Source: Natronococcus sp. CG52 (lineage in GTDB: Archaea > Halobacteriota > Halobacteria > Halobacteriales > Natrialbaceae). Taken from it: a DNA stretch of 64,000 nt. Position 1 is the stretch's first letter. Every line of letters begins with the position of its first letter. Made by a program: the position numbers and the translations under genes. Shown piece by piece: positions 33,757-42,508 of the stretch. The notes under the pieces are model-generated. The model did not search any database and was not told the origin of the DNA. It was given only the letters and a program-made list of their open reading frames with translations. The stretch spans positions 1,054,001 through 1,118,000 of the forward strand of contig NZ_CP099391.1 in NCBI RefSeq assembly GCF_023913515.1. Direction: 5' to 3'.

Positions 33757-34738
33757 TCAGGGTTCGTAGACGAACGTCCGATCGCTCCAGGCCGTCACGG
33801 AGAGGGGCCCATATCGCCACGCGCCGCCGATGACGTAGACGGCGTCGTCGTGGGTTAGCGCCGTCGGGCCGTGCAGCGGGAGCGGGACGACTGGCGCGTC
33901 CCTCCAGTCCTCGCCGTCGAAGGCCTCGTGGGCGTCCGTCGTCCAGCCGGTGAGCGTCGACGGGTCCTCGCCGCCGCCGAGGTGAAACTGTCCGTCGACG
34001 ACGGCCCCTGCGGTGCCACTGCGGGCGGTCGGCTCCGCGTCGATCGACGCCCACTCGTCGTCCTCGGGATCGTAGGCCTCGACCGTCGGATCGTTTTCAC
34101 CGTCCCAGCGGCCGCTGACGGCCAGTATTCGGTCCTCGAAGACCTCGTCGGCGAGGTGATCGCGAGGCGTCGGGATCGGGGGACCGCGGTCCCACTCCTC
34201 GCCGTCGAAGATCAGTAAGTCGTGCGTGTCGGTCGTTCGTCCCCCGACAGCGTACAGTCGACCGTCGTACGCGACGAGTTCGTGCCCCCAGCGTCCCTCG
34301 GGAAGCGGGTCCAGTTCTGTCCACGCGTCGGCGTCGGGATCGTACGCGAAGACGTGGTCCTCGGGCGGCTCGTCGAACTCGCGGTTCCCGCCGACGACGT
34401 AGAGCGTTCCGTCCAGCGCTGCCGCAGCATGGTGGTTCAGCGGTTCGGGCATCGAGCTAACTCCCTCCCGCTCGTCGGCGTTCGGATCGTAGACGCCCGT
34501 CCGGGCGGTCGAGTCTCCGAGCCCCGTCAATCCGCCAGGGACGTAGATTCGGTCCTCGAGGACGGGCCCCTTTCATTTCGCCGCGCTTGGTCGGCATACG
34601 GGCGCGTTCGCTCCAGCCTTCGCTGTCGCTCACCGGGTCCGGACGGAACGTCCACGCCGTGGCTCCGCCGACCGCGAGGAATCCCCCGCCGACGAGAGCA
34701 CGACGTCGCGTCAGCAGCGTGCGATCGTCGTCGCTCAT
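33757..34738 (-). pseudogene. Tat-exported kelch-repeat protein gene with a single-base frameshift
   Basis: The N-terminus MSDDDRTLLTRRRALVGGGF is a Tat signal followed by AWTFRPDPVSDSEGW and ARMPTKRGEMKGA. At ggggcccgtc (34561-34570) one extra C breaks the frame. Removing it would give AVLEDRIYVPGG joined to LTGLGDSTARTGVYDP and then kelch/galactose-oxidase-type repeats: LYVVGGNREF, LYAVGGRTTDTHD, ILAVSGRWDGEND, VYVIGGAWRYGP. Total length 982 bases is three times 327 plus one. The intact form would be an extracellular beta-propeller. The error lies in a G4C3 run, so a sequencing slip is possible. Confidence 0.78.
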
Positions 34739-34908
34739 GCGAGGTTCGACGACGCAAGGAACGAAAGTTCGTCGGCACGACGCGCGGCCGGTGACGCCGA
34801 CCGCGGTCACCGGGACGATGCGTCTCCCGATCGGATGAGTCGCCCTCGTCGATTGAGAAAAACGAACGGCGCGGCCGCTCTGTGGGGTTTCGTCGGTATG
34901 AAGTATGA

Positions 34909-35217
34909 ATGTGGAGGGCCGCGGTTGCCCGACGTTCCGCCCGGGGGAATCCCGGTTGCCTTCTCCACCCCGCGACCCGTCGAGCGACAGGTGTCCGGCG
35001 GTCCACTGCTCGCTTCCGCGCCTGATGGGCTGTCGCCGGCTAACCACGATGGGACGTCCCTGCGGACGGCCATCGTGGACCGCTGTCCCCGACGGACGAG
35101 GCTTCTCTGTTGGCTCCCGGGGCCCCGGTCGGTCTGACCGGACGCCCGCGGCGTTCGGTCCCCGCTAATGACCATAGCGCGGGTAGTGAGCAGGGCCAAA
35201 CTGCCCGACCTATCCAC
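34909..35217 (-). ncRNA. Signal recognition particle 7S RNA
   Basis: Read on the minus strand this gene-free stretch has archaeal SRP RNA architecture. There is a 5' domain with ggtcgggcagtttggccc. Helix 6 has arms cgatggccgtcc and ggacgtcccatcg around gcag. Helix 8 has the conserved ccatcaggcgcggaagcg followed by agcag. The flanking gcggtccac and gtggaccgc pair with each other, and ggggccccgggagcc pairs with ggcaaccgggattcccc in helix 5. The ends pair as gtgga/tccac. Length is about 309 bases, like other haloarchaeal 7S RNAs. Ends are approximate. Confidence 0.88.
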
Positions 35218-35236
35218 TTACTCGTAGCGGGTTATG

Positions 35237-35246
35237 ACTTAAGGAC
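35237..35246 (-). promoter_or_regulatory. TATA-like box of the SRP RNA gene
   Basis: The motif ccttaagt (minus strand) is centred about 24 bases before the proposed 5' end of the 7S RNA. Confidence 0.4.
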
Positions 35247-35348
35247 CTTTCGCCTCCGTAATCGCTCGAGGGCACGACGGTCAGTCTCGGGTAGGACGGA
35301 CTCGAACGGACCTCTCGAGACGGCTCTCGCTCGACTCGACGGCAGGGC

Positions 35349-36044
35349 TCACTCGAGATCGCCGTGGTCCGCCGCGCCGGATTCCCCGCGTTCCTTCCGC
35401 GAGAGCGGGACGGCGAGGACGAGCAACGTGACGTAGTAGACGGCGACGGCGACGACGACGTAGACGCCGTCGATTCCCGGAAGCGACGCGCTCTCGAGGA
35501 ACGATTCGTCCGGATTGAACGCCCAGATGTGGAAGACCCAGCCGACCAGCATCGCGGTCATCAGTGGAAGGTAGACCCGGCGCAATCGGTGGCTGAACGC
35601 GCCGCGATAGCTGATGTTCGGCGTCGGATTGCGGTAATCCCCGCTCAGTTCCGCGCGCCACGCGTCGCGTTCGACGCCCTCGGAGGGGTCGAGTGCGTTC
35701 GCGAAGAGGTTCTCCTGGAGCATACGGACGCGCGAGCGCCAGATGTCGTAATCCCGGAACCGTCGCGCCTCGATGAACAGGAAGACGGTGCCCATGATGA
35801 GCCCGGCGAGGATCACCGCGTGGGATACCTCGCCGGAGTAGGCGTACGCAACGATCGCCGACATGACAGTGACCGCCCAGTTGGTGGTGGTGTCGAGTCG
35901 GTCGCGCCATCCGACGGTGCGTTCCATCTCGCCTCTGTAGAGGTGTGCCGCGACGGAGCCGAGACCGGTACTCTGGTCGACCATCTCGCGGCCGATCTCC
36001 TTCTGCTCGGCGTCCTCGGGATCGAAATCGGAATTACCCGACAT
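35349..36044 (-). CDS. DUF2270 membrane protein
   Basis: The 231-residue protein has a soluble N-terminus (MSGNSDFDPEDAEQKEIGRE, SVAAHLYRGEMERTVGWRDR), two helices at about 58-95, and the conserved FIEARRFRDYDIWRSRVRML then QENLFANALDP. YRNPTPNISYRGAFSHRLRR and two more C-terminal helices follow. This is the DUF2270 family of archaeal and bacterial inner-membrane proteins of unknown function. The ATG at 36044 is chosen over upstream ATGs that add a basic tail. Confidence 0.85.
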   Translation of the reverse strand: MSGNSDFDPEDAEQKEIGREMVDQSTGLGSVAAHLYRGEMERTVGWRDRLDTTTNWAVTVMSAIVAYAYSGEVSHAVILAGLIMGTVFLFIEARRFRDYDIWRSRVRMLQENLFANALDPSEGVERDAWRAELSGDYRNPTPNISYRGAFSHRLRRVYLPLMTAMLVGWVFHIWAFNPDESFLESASLPGIDGVYVVVAVAVYYVTLLVLAVPLSRKERGESGAADHGDLE

Positions 36045-36125
36045 AGCTGGCTGTACGCCTCGAAAACGGATTTTCCTTCGCACCATCACGAACGAACGAG
36101 TGTCCGTCGTTCAGCGGTGTTCGGG

Positions 36126-37769
36126 TCACTGTTCGATTCCGTAGGCTTCCCGAAACCGGGCGATCTGGCGGTCGGTCCCGGAAACGACGAGTGAATCTTC
36201 GGCGCCGAACCGCACCCCGTCGACGTCGGTGTGAAGCTCCCCGTTGCGCTCGAGTGCGACGGCGGTACACCCCGTCTCCCGGCGTATCGCCGCCGTCGAG
36301 AGTTCGTCGCCCACGATCTCGGGCGCTGCCAGCCGGCGCAAGTGTAGCCGGTCTCCGAGCGTCATGACCTCGCGTTCGAAAATCCGGAGAGTGACCATGC
36401 GCCCCGCGACGTTCGGGAGTGCGAGAACGTAATCCACTCCTGCGGTTCGTAGCGGATTCACGCTATCCGCGGTGTTGGCCCCGACGATGATCTCGATGGC
36501 CGGATTGAGCGTGCGGGCGGTAAGTACCGTGAGAATCGCGTCGTCGTCGCTCTCGAGGGCGACCACCAGCGTTCCGGCATCCTCGATCCCCGCCTCGAGG
36601 AGGGTCTCCTCGTTCGTCGCGTCGCCGACGACGTCGACGTGATCGCCGGCCTCGCGGTCGACGACCGCGGTCTCCAGCCCGGCGCGCTCGAGGGTGCCGT
36701 ACGCCGACCGTCCGACGAGTCCGGCGCCGATCACGACGACGGGGCTGTCTGCCGTCCGGTAGCGGTTGCCCGTCGAGCCCGTCATGCCGGCAGCCGCCTC
36801 GAGTTCCGACTCGGTTCCGGCTACGAGCAGCGCAGTGTTCTGGTCGATGCGGACGCGTTCGGACAGCGTCGTGACGAAGTCGCCGCGAACCCACGCGCCG
36901 AGGACGGTCGCACCAGTCCGTTCGAGTCGGCGGGACGAGGCGACGGTCTCGCCGAAGAGGTCGGCGTCCGGATCGACGAGGAACTCGACGACGTCGAACG
37001 CTTCGCCCAGTTCGATCTCGTCGCCGAGGTCGGACTTGACCACGTTGCGGACTCTGTCGCCCAGGGCCTTTCCGAGCCGGTGTTTCGGCGACAGTACCTC
37101 GTCGACGCCAGCGTAGCGAAAGTACCGGGCCCGCGACGGGTCGGTGACGAGGACGAGCACCGAGGCTTCGGGATCACGATTTTCGACCGTGAGGACGGCC
37201 CTGACGAACTCGCGTTCGGTGGCGTCGACGACGACTGCGGTCGCGTCCTCGAGTTGCGCCGCGTCGAGCGCGTCGTCGCTCTTCGGATCGCCGTGGAGAA
37301 CCGTGAGTCCACCCTGATGGAGTTCCTGTGCGCGGTTCTCGTCGGCCTCGAGGACCACGTACGGGGTCCCGCTCGCCTCGAGTTCGTCGACGAGCGTATC
37401 ACAGATATCGGTGTAGCCGACGATAATGACGTGTTCCTCGAGTTCGTTGACGTGCTCGGGCGGCGTCGGCTGAACGATCGTCTGCAGCCACGGAATGACG
37501 AACAGCGGGACGGCGACGAAGATGTAGGTGATGCCCGTCACCTGGATCAACATCATCAGCGCCGTCATCTCGAGGGTTTGCCAGGGTGCATCCTGTCCGT
37601 ACCCCGTCGTCGTCATCGAGTGAAAGACCACCTCGAGCGCCTGGTACCACGTTCGCGGTTCGCTCTCGAGGGTCGCCATTCCCCAGTGGTAGACGTACGC
37701 GTACGTGCTTATCAGGAGTAGTAGCGAACCGAAGTAGCCCGCAATTCGATAGGTGAGTCGAACCACCAT
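36126..37769 (-). CDS. Potassium channel with two RCK/TrkA modules
   Basis: The 547-residue protein has two membrane helices around a pore loop with TTTGYGQD, a variant of the TVGYGD K+ filter. Two Rossmann RCK/TrkA-N domains follow (VIIVGYTDICDTLVDELEAS at about 115; VVVIGAGLVGRSAYGTLERA at about 345). Each is followed by a TrkA-C-like domain (LGEAFDVVEFLVDPDADLFG; HLRRLAAPEIVGDELSTAAI). The double RCK repeat on one chain resembles MthK/BK-type gating by ligand. It probably mediates regulated K+ flux, central to salt-in osmoadaptation. Confidence 0.9.
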   Translation of the reverse strand: MVVRLTYRIAGYFGSLLLLISTYAYVYHWGMATLESEPRTWYQALEVVFHSMTTTGYGQDAPWQTLEMTALMMLIQVTGITYIFVAVPLFVIPWLQTIVQPTPPEHVNELEEHVIIVGYTDICDTLVDELEASGTPYVVLEADENRAQELHQGGLTVLHGDPKSDDALDAAQLEDATAVVVDATEREFVRAVLTVENRDPEASVLVLVTDPSRARYFRYAGVDEVLSPKHRLGKALGDRVRNVVKSDLGDEIELGEAFDVVEFLVDPDADLFGETVASSRRLERTGATVLGAWVRGDFVTTLSERVRIDQNTALLVAGTESELEAAAGMTGSTGNRYRTADSPVVVIGAGLVGRSAYGTLERAGLETAVVDREAGDHVDVVGDATNEETLLEAGIEDAGTLVVALESDDDAILTVLTARTLNPAIEIIVGANTADSVNPLRTAGVDYVLALPNVAGRMVTLRIFEREVMTLGDRLHLRRLAAPEIVGDELSTAAIRRETGCTAVALERNGELHTDVDGVRFGAEDSLVVSGTDRQIARFREAYGIEQ

Positions 37770-38078
37770 TACCCACCCCGGGCGTTCGATCCGTCGTCGC
37801 TGTCGCCGTCGATCATTCGGTCACATCCAGGTTTTGCAGCGGACGGCTATCCCTCTTGGTGGGGACAGTGCAAGGACCCACACTTGGCACCGCTGGACGG
37901 CGATCGCGGCGAACCGGTAGTGCGGGAAGGGACGATCTCTCCCGGTTCCCCTTCGCTCTCGGCATCCTCGAGCACGTCGTCGAGGCCGACGCTCTCCGGT
38001 CGCTGCCGCGCGGACGGCGGCACTCCGTAGTCGCAGAAGAGGAAAAGGCCCAACTAGGATGGCCCCCAAAGGCCGCTC
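37770..38078. other. Spacer between the K+ channel gene and the DUF5798 gene
   Basis: The stretch holds the two divergent 5' regions. A minus-strand frame at 37847-38053 could encode 68 residues with haloarchaeal-like acidic composition (LDDVLEDAESEGEPGE) and a C-terminal Cys/His patch (AKCGSLHCPHQEG). I could not tie it to a family or find a clear promoter, so I do not call it a gene. Confidence 0.3.
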
Positions 38079-38411
38079 ATGGGACTTGGAAGCACCGCAA
38101 AGAAGATCCAGGGTCTGTCGGAGCGGGCCGAAGCGATGTACAAGCAGGTCCAGGAACTCCAGCAGCGTATCATCAACCTCGAGGGCGAGGTCGAGAACAC
38201 TCACGAGACCGTCCGTCGGAACGACCACCAGCTAACCGAACAGCGCGAACTGCTGCTCGCGATCGCCGAGGAGCAGGGGATCGACGGCGAGGAAATTCTC
38301 GCCGACGCGGCGATCGACCAGGCCGAACTCGACGGCGAGGGCGGCGAGGCAGATGACGCCACCGAGAACCGCGACGAGCAATCCAGCCCGGGCGACACGA
38401 CCGCTGAGTAG
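38079..38411 (+). CDS. DUF5798 family coiled-coil protein
   Basis: A 110-residue acidic protein, MGLGSTAKKIQGLSERAEAM. A long coiled-coil helix follows (YKQVQELQQRIINLEGEVEN, HQLTEQRELLLAIAEEQGID) and a disordered acidic tail ends SSPGDTTAE. The sequence is that of the small haloarchaeal DUF5798 family. No enzymatic motif. Function unknown. Confidence 0.75.
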   Translation: MGLGSTAKKIQGLSERAEAMYKQVQELQQRIINLEGEVENTHETVRRNDHQLTEQRELLLAIAEEQGIDGEEILADAAIDQAELDGEGGEADDATENRDEQSSPGDTTAE

Positions 38412-38521
38412 CCGCTGACGAACATCTTCCGATCCACCGCCTACCCGGATAGCGGCGCGGCCGTCCGGCGAAATGCACCGGATAGCAAGACCTAACAATG
38501 GGGGCAACATTTGCCAGCACG

Positions 38522-39502
38522 ATGACGACCCACGAGCGACCGGTGGACTCGGTGCTCGAGACGATCGGTCGGACGCCGCTCGTCCGCCTCCACGAAACGC
38601 CCGGAAACGTCCGGATTTACGCCAAACTCGAGTCGTTCAACCCCGGCGCGAGCGTGAAAGACCGCATCGGCCGCTACATGCTCGAACGGATGCTCGAACG
38701 CGGTGACGTGCCGGCCGGCGGTACGGTGATCGAACCGACGGCCGGCAACACGGGAATCGGGCTCGCGATCGCAGCCGGACAGCTCGGCCTCGACGCGATC
38801 TTCGTGGTTCCGGAGCGGTTCAGCCTCGAGAAACAGCAACTGATGAGCGCCCTCGGTGCGGAGGTTATCAACACGCCCACGGAGGACGGAATGGGCGGCG
38901 CGATCGACCGCGCCCACCAGCTCGCTGAGGAACTGGACGACGCTGCCGTCCCGCAGCAGTTTTCGAACCCCCTGAATACGGAGGCACACTACGAGACGAC
39001 CGCACCCGAGATCTACGAGGCGCTCGACGGCGAGGTCGGTGCCGTCGTCGCCGGCTGTGGAACCGCCGGGACGCTGATGGGGATCGCCCGCTACGCCCTC
39101 GAGCAGGACGCCGAGACCCACGTCACCGCCGTCGAGCCCGAGGGCTCAGTGTACGGCGAACTCTTCGACGAGGACCGCGAGGAAGACGAGTACAAGACCG
39201 AGGGGATCGGCACGCACGACACCGAGACCAACGAACTGTTCGATCCCGAACTCGTGGACGAAATCCAGGCCGTCGCCGACTCGGACGCTCACGACGAACT
39301 CAAGCGGCTCGCCAGCGAGGAAGGTCACCTCGTCGCCTCGAGCGCCGGTGCGGCCAGCGTGGCCGCCAAACGCGTCGCCCGACGGATCGACGAGGGCGAA
39401 CTCGAGACGCCCTACGAGACGATCGTGACGTTGTTTCCCGACTCGAGCGAGCGGTACCTCTCGAAGGGGATCTATCGCTCGTTCGAGGAGTGGACGTCGT
39501 AG
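38522..39502 (+). CDS. PLP-dependent cysteine synthase family protein
   Basis: A 326-residue fold-type II PLP enzyme, most likely O-acetylserine/O-phosphoserine sulfhydrylase or the cystathionine beta-synthase core. The PLP lysine lies in SFNPGASVKDRIGRYMLE, the substrate loop is EPTAGNTGIGLAIA, and the phosphate-binding loop is GCGTAGTLMG. The C-terminal SAGAASVAAKRVARR carries the serine facing the PLP ring nitrogen. Specificity cannot be fixed by eye. Start: the ATG at 38522 has a TATA-like element about 27 bases upstream; an ATG at 38498 would add eight residues. Confidence 0.88.
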   Translation: MTTHERPVDSVLETIGRTPLVRLHETPGNVRIYAKLESFNPGASVKDRIGRYMLERMLERGDVPAGGTVIEPTAGNTGIGLAIAAGQLGLDAIFVVPERFSLEKQQLMSALGAEVINTPTEDGMGGAIDRAHQLAEELDDAAVPQQFSNPLNTEAHYETTAPEIYEALDGEVGAVVAGCGTAGTLMGIARYALEQDAETHVTAVEPEGSVYGELFDEDREEDEYKTEGIGTHDTETNELFDPELVDEIQAVADSDAHDELKRLASEEGHLVASSAGAASVAAKRVARRIDEGELETPYETIVTLFPDSSERYLSKGIYRSFEEWTS

Positions 39503-39538
39503 CGAAGCGCAGCGACCTTCCGCGGGGAGCGTGACGGT

Positions 39539-39718
39539 CTACTGGTATAATTTTTCGGCGTCGACAACGTCTAGCGTATCCTCCTGTTCGACTTCCCAGA
39601 CCCGGAGGACGAGATGTGCCTTGCAGTGATACTCGACCATCTCCATCCCCGTCCGCTCGTTCCTGAGTACGAGCTGACAGGTCTCTTCGTTCGAACAATC
39701 CCCAGACCGTTCACACAT
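39539..39718 (-). CDS. Small Cys/His-rich protein, 59 residues
   Basis: The frame encodes MCERSGDCSNEETCQLVLRN then ERTGMEMVEYHCKAHLVLRV and WEVEQEDTLDVVDAEKLYQ. Cys at 2, 8, 14 and 32 with His 31 and 35 make a plausible zinc site. The C-terminal part is acidic, as in haloarchaea. A TATA-like ttatcgg is about 26 bases upstream (near 39744), consistent with a leaderless gene. It converges with the cysteine synthase gene. Family not recognised; function unknown. Confidence 0.6.
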   Translation of the reverse strand: MCERSGDCSNEETCQLVLRNERTGMEMVEYHCKAHLVLRVWEVEQEDTLDVVDAEKLYQ

Positions 39719-39862
39719 TCTATGTTCCCGTACTCTTCTGGCCGATAAGTCTCTGTCGGTGGGGAGGTAAACCTACGAATATCTGTGTGTAGTTCTTGCG
39801 GGTGCCCGAGCAACTCGAGGGTGCGACCGCGCGTCGATCGCGCTCCGCTGTGATCGCCGCCA

Positions 39863-40273
39863 TCATGCGACGAGTCGGCGATGGTCGACTTTCATACACC
39901 GGTCTTGAACGACGGTTCGTCCCGCCTCCTCGGCGCGAGCAGCCGCCTCGTCGTCCCGGATCCCCTGCTGGGCCCAGATCGCGTCGACGTCCTCACGAGC
40001 GAGCGCCTCGTCGACGATACCGTCGACCTCCTCGCTCGGCCGGAAGATACAGACGACGTCGATCTCCCTGTCGACGTCCGAGAGCGCGTCGTACGCGCGC
40101 CGGCCGAAGATTTCCTCGGCGTGGGGGTTGACTGGGATCACGTCATACCCCTGTTCTACGAGGTAGCTCGGGACGTAGTGGGACGGTTTCCCCGGCGTAC
40201 TCGAGCAGCCGACGACGGCGATCGTCTCGGCGGCGAGAATCTCCCGAAGCTGATCGGGCGCGTTCACTGGCAT
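39863..40273 (-). CDS. CoA-binding domain protein
   Basis: A 136-residue single Rossmann-like CoA-binding domain. It shows ETIAVVGCSSTPGKPSHYVP, YDVIPVNPHAEEIFGRRAYD, IDVVCIFRPSEEVDGIVDEA and AIWAQQGIRDDEAAARAEEA, ending VQDRCMKVDHRRL. These are the usual motifs of YccU-type stand-alone CoA-binding proteins, related to the N-terminal domain of acyl-CoA synthetases. Role unknown. Confidence 0.9.
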   Translation of the reverse strand: MPVNAPDQLREILAAETIAVVGCSSTPGKPSHYVPSYLVEQGYDVIPVNPHAEEIFGRRAYDALSDVDREIDVVCIFRPSEEVDGIVDEALAREDVDAIWAQQGIRDDEAAARAEEAGRTVVQDRCMKVDHRRLVA

Positions 40274-40322
40274 GGCAGACCTATCGTCGCCAGCGGTAAA
40301 CGTTGTGTGGCTCCGGGGATGG

Positions 40323-40943
40323 TTACCTCGAGAGGCCCGCCGTCCGAATCTCGGGGGTAGCTTCCTCGCCCTCGTCGACTTCGATGACCGCGTCGAACAG
40401 CTGTTTGAGGGTGTTCATCGTCTGGTCGTCGTGGGACGTCGAGTCGATGACGTAGACGCCGAGAGCGTTCGCACTCTGAATGCGACCGGTGAAGACGTGC
40501 AGGAACCGAAACACCGTCTGGAGGTCCGAGTACATCAGCAGCGTCGAGATCGAGTGGAGGAGCACGCGGTTTCGCGGTAGCTCCCGTCGGTCGTAGAACT
40601 CCTGGAGGAACTCCGAGAGTTTGATCCCGATCCCGGTCATGTCGACCGGCGACGACGCGTACTTGACCCGCGAGTTGTCCTCGACGGCACCGACTCCGCG
40701 CTGTTTCGTCACGCAATCGACGACGCCAACGTCGGCATCCTCCGGCAGTTTCGCGAGAACGACGTCGGCACTGTCTTTCGTCGTGATGGCGATCGATCCA
40801 TCGCCGCGGTTCGCACCGCTCTCGAGGATGCTGAGGGCGATCGATCGCTTCCCCGTCAGTGGCGGACCCGCGACGAGCACGTTCGTCCCGGCGTCGACTT
40901 CGGTATCCGGAAGGACGTCTGCTAGTTCATACATACCAGACAT
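40323..40943 (-). CDS. RAD55/KaiC-like RecA-superfamily ATPase
   Basis: The 206-residue protein is of the haloarchaeal HTR-like RAD55 type. Walker A is VLVAGPPLTGKRSIALSILE, with Arg after the Lys instead of Ser/Thr, which I believe is usual in this group. RNRVLLHSISTLLMYSDLQT is the Walker B region and ALGVYVIDSTSHDDQTMNTL follows. These proteins are thought to act in signalling or gas-vesicle/motility regulation rather than recombination. ATPase activity is uncertain because of the Walker A change. The ATG at 40934 is an alternative start. Confidence 0.8.
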   Translation of the reverse strand: MSGMYELADVLPDTEVDAGTNVLVAGPPLTGKRSIALSILESGANRGDGSIAITTKDSADVVLAKLPEDADVGVVDCVTKQRGVGAVEDNSRVKYASSPVDMTGIGIKLSEFLQEFYDRRELPRNRVLLHSISTLLMYSDLQTVFRFLHVFTGRIQSANALGVYVIDSTSHDDQTMNTLKQLFDAVIEVDEGEEATPEIRTAGLSR

Positions 40944-41006
40944 TCACTCACTCTCTCCGCAGCTATTGGACGGATAACTGCTATAACCGCTGCGGACTCG
41001 AGTGTC

Positions 41007-41024
41007 TGGTGTGAAAATACACCA
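41007..41024. promoter_or_regulatory. Inverted repeat between ubiA and the RAD55-like gene
   Basis: The sequence tggtgtgaaaatacacca has perfect 6-base arms around gaaaat. It lies about 75 bases after the ubiA stop and 64 bases before the RAD55-like start on the same strand, so it may be an operator or a terminator hairpin. Confidence 0.35.
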
Positions 41025-41097
41025 ACTTAGTTATAATACTTTTGATTATACATGATATTCGAACGGTCGTCGACCGTCGATCGCTCGAATCGTGTAC

Positions 41098-41952
41098 TCA
41101 GGCCATCGCAGCGGCCTCGAGGGCGGCGCGGCCGGCGATGAACGCGACGGCGGCGAGAAACATCCCGTACTTGAGGTGGGACTGTCCCGCCGTCGGATCC
41201 TCGAAGCTCTCGTAGGCCGCGTAGAGCATGATCGCGTTGGCCGGAAGCACCAACAGGAGGTACGCCGTCCCGAAGTACTCGAGGAGGTACGGGAGCGGAC
41301 TCGCGAGGACGGCGACGACGAGCAGCACCGTCGCGACGAGCAGGGCGCGTCGTTCGCCGATCGCGATCGGAAGCGTGTTGAGCCCCTCCTCGCGGTCCCC
41401 CTCGAGGTCTTCGACGTCCTTGACGATCTCGCGTGTCAGCGTTGCGACGGCCGCCAGCAGGAAGAGGACGGCCGCGGGTCCGATCTCGCCGACGGCCGCG
41501 GCGCCGAAGAGGAACGTACTCCCGACGAGGTAGGCGACCAGGGCGTTGCCGAGCCCCGGGAGCCCCTTGAACACCTCCGTGTAGGCGACCAGCGCGACGA
41601 GGTTGATTCCCGCGAGCACGATGGCCAGCAGGGGGAGGGTCAGCGCCAGGCCGACGGAGCCCAGAAAGAGCACGAGGCTAAACACGAGTGCTCCCCGCGG
41701 ACTGACCGCGCCTCGAGGGATCGCCCTGTCCGGCTGGTTGATTCGGTCGATCTCCCGATCGAAGTAGTCGTTGATCGCGTTCCCGGCACCGACCGCCAGC
41801 CCCGTCGCTGCCGCTGCTGTCGCCACCTCGAGCGAATGTGTGATCACGCCCCCGGCGACGAACGCGCCGATAAACGTCAGCACGCTCGCGGCGATCACGT
41901 TTACCGGCCGCGTCAGCTCGAGCAATCCACGGAGCGTCTCCCCCGCTGTCAT
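41098..41952 (-). CDS. ubiA: Geranylgeranylglycerol-phosphate geranylgeranyltransferase (UbiA family)
   Basis: A 284-residue integral membrane prenyltransferase with eight or nine helices. The two Mg2+/diphosphate motifs are present: NAINDYFDREIDRINQPDRA (about 62-81) and VKDVEDLEGDREEGLNTLP (about 180-198). Length and motif spelling match archaeal DGGGP synthase, which adds the second geranylgeranyl chain in archaeol phospholipid synthesis. This connects to the mevalonate-pathway enzyme mvaD at the start of the window. Confidence 0.92.
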   Translation of the reverse strand: MTAGETLRGLLELTRPVNVIAASVLTFIGAFVAGGVITHSLEVATAAAATGLAVGAGNAINDYFDREIDRINQPDRAIPRGAVSPRGALVFSLVLFLGSVGLALTLPLLAIVLAGINLVALVAYTEVFKGLPGLGNALVAYLVGSTFLFGAAAVGEIGPAAVLFLLAAVATLTREIVKDVEDLEGDREEGLNTLPIAIGERRALLVATVLLVVAVLASPLPYLLEYFGTAYLLLVLPANAIMLYAAYESFEDPTAGQSHLKYGMFLAAVAFIAGRAALEAAAMA

Positions 41953-42083
41953 GGCCGCATCTGCTCAGGCGGAGCGGTTAAACGGTACGATCTGCCAGCG
42001 AACGACCGGTTCGCCGCGATTCGTTGGCGACGAGGAGTACGGGATCCGCGACGCGCAGCCACCGCTCCGTATCACGCCCGCCG

Positions 42084-42266
42084 TTATCGCCACGCCTCGA
42101 GATCACAGAGGTCTTCGTCCGCGACCGAGAGCCACGCGCTCACCCGCTCATCTTTGGACGCGTCGACGGGCGTGGCAGTCCAGACCCGCTCGTCGTCGGT
42201 GCGCAACTCGAGGGTTGCGTCTCTCGGTTGCTCGCCAGTGGGTGTCGAGGTCTCGTTCACCGTCAT
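42084..42266 (-). CDS. Small DUF7511-like protein
   Basis: The 60-residue protein MTVNETSTPTGEQPRDATLE continues LELRTDDERVWTATPVDASK and ends DERVSAWLSVADEDLCDLEAWR. It resembles a haloarchaeal small family (DUF7511) with the WTA-P-DA---DERV--WLSV---LCDLE-WR pattern. No metal motif and no membrane segment. It lies between ubiA and tRNA-Arg. Function unknown. Confidence 0.7.
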   Translation of the reverse strand: MTVNETSTPTGEQPRDATLELRTDDERVWTATPVDASKDERVSAWLSVADEDLCDLEAWR

Positions 42267-42433
42267 GGGACAGCCGACCGTTCGATTTCGATTACGAAGA
42301 CCTTCGGAGCTGATTTTCACCGACTGGGAACGCGTGATCGAGAGGGGTTCGGTTCGCTCGAGTGTGCTGACGACTCTCAGAACGGATAAGAATCGAGTGA
42401 CTTATACGGAACCGACGGAAACGAACGTGGTGA

Positions 42434-42508
42434 GGGCGCTTAGCTCAGTCTGGACAGAGTACTTGGCTTCGGACCAAGCTGTCGCGGGTTCAAATCCTGC
42501 AGCGCCCA
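42434..42508 (+). tRNA. tRNA-Arg (anticodon TCG)
   Basis: The 75-base gene has acceptor gggcgct pairing with agcgccc, a D arm agctcagtctggacagagt, anticodon stem cttgg/ccaag around CTTCGGA, and T arm gcgggttcaaatcctgc. Discriminator A, no encoded CCA, no intron. The anticodon TCG reads CGA arginine codons. Confidence 0.95.
42496..42506 (+). repeat. Left copy of an 11-base repeat inside the tRNA-Arg 3' end
   Basis: The sequence cctgcagcgcc at the tRNA 3' end recurs exactly at 45879-45889, each followed by one base then AT. The two copies bracket the degraded accessory stretch and may be attachment-site remnants. Confidence 0.35.
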
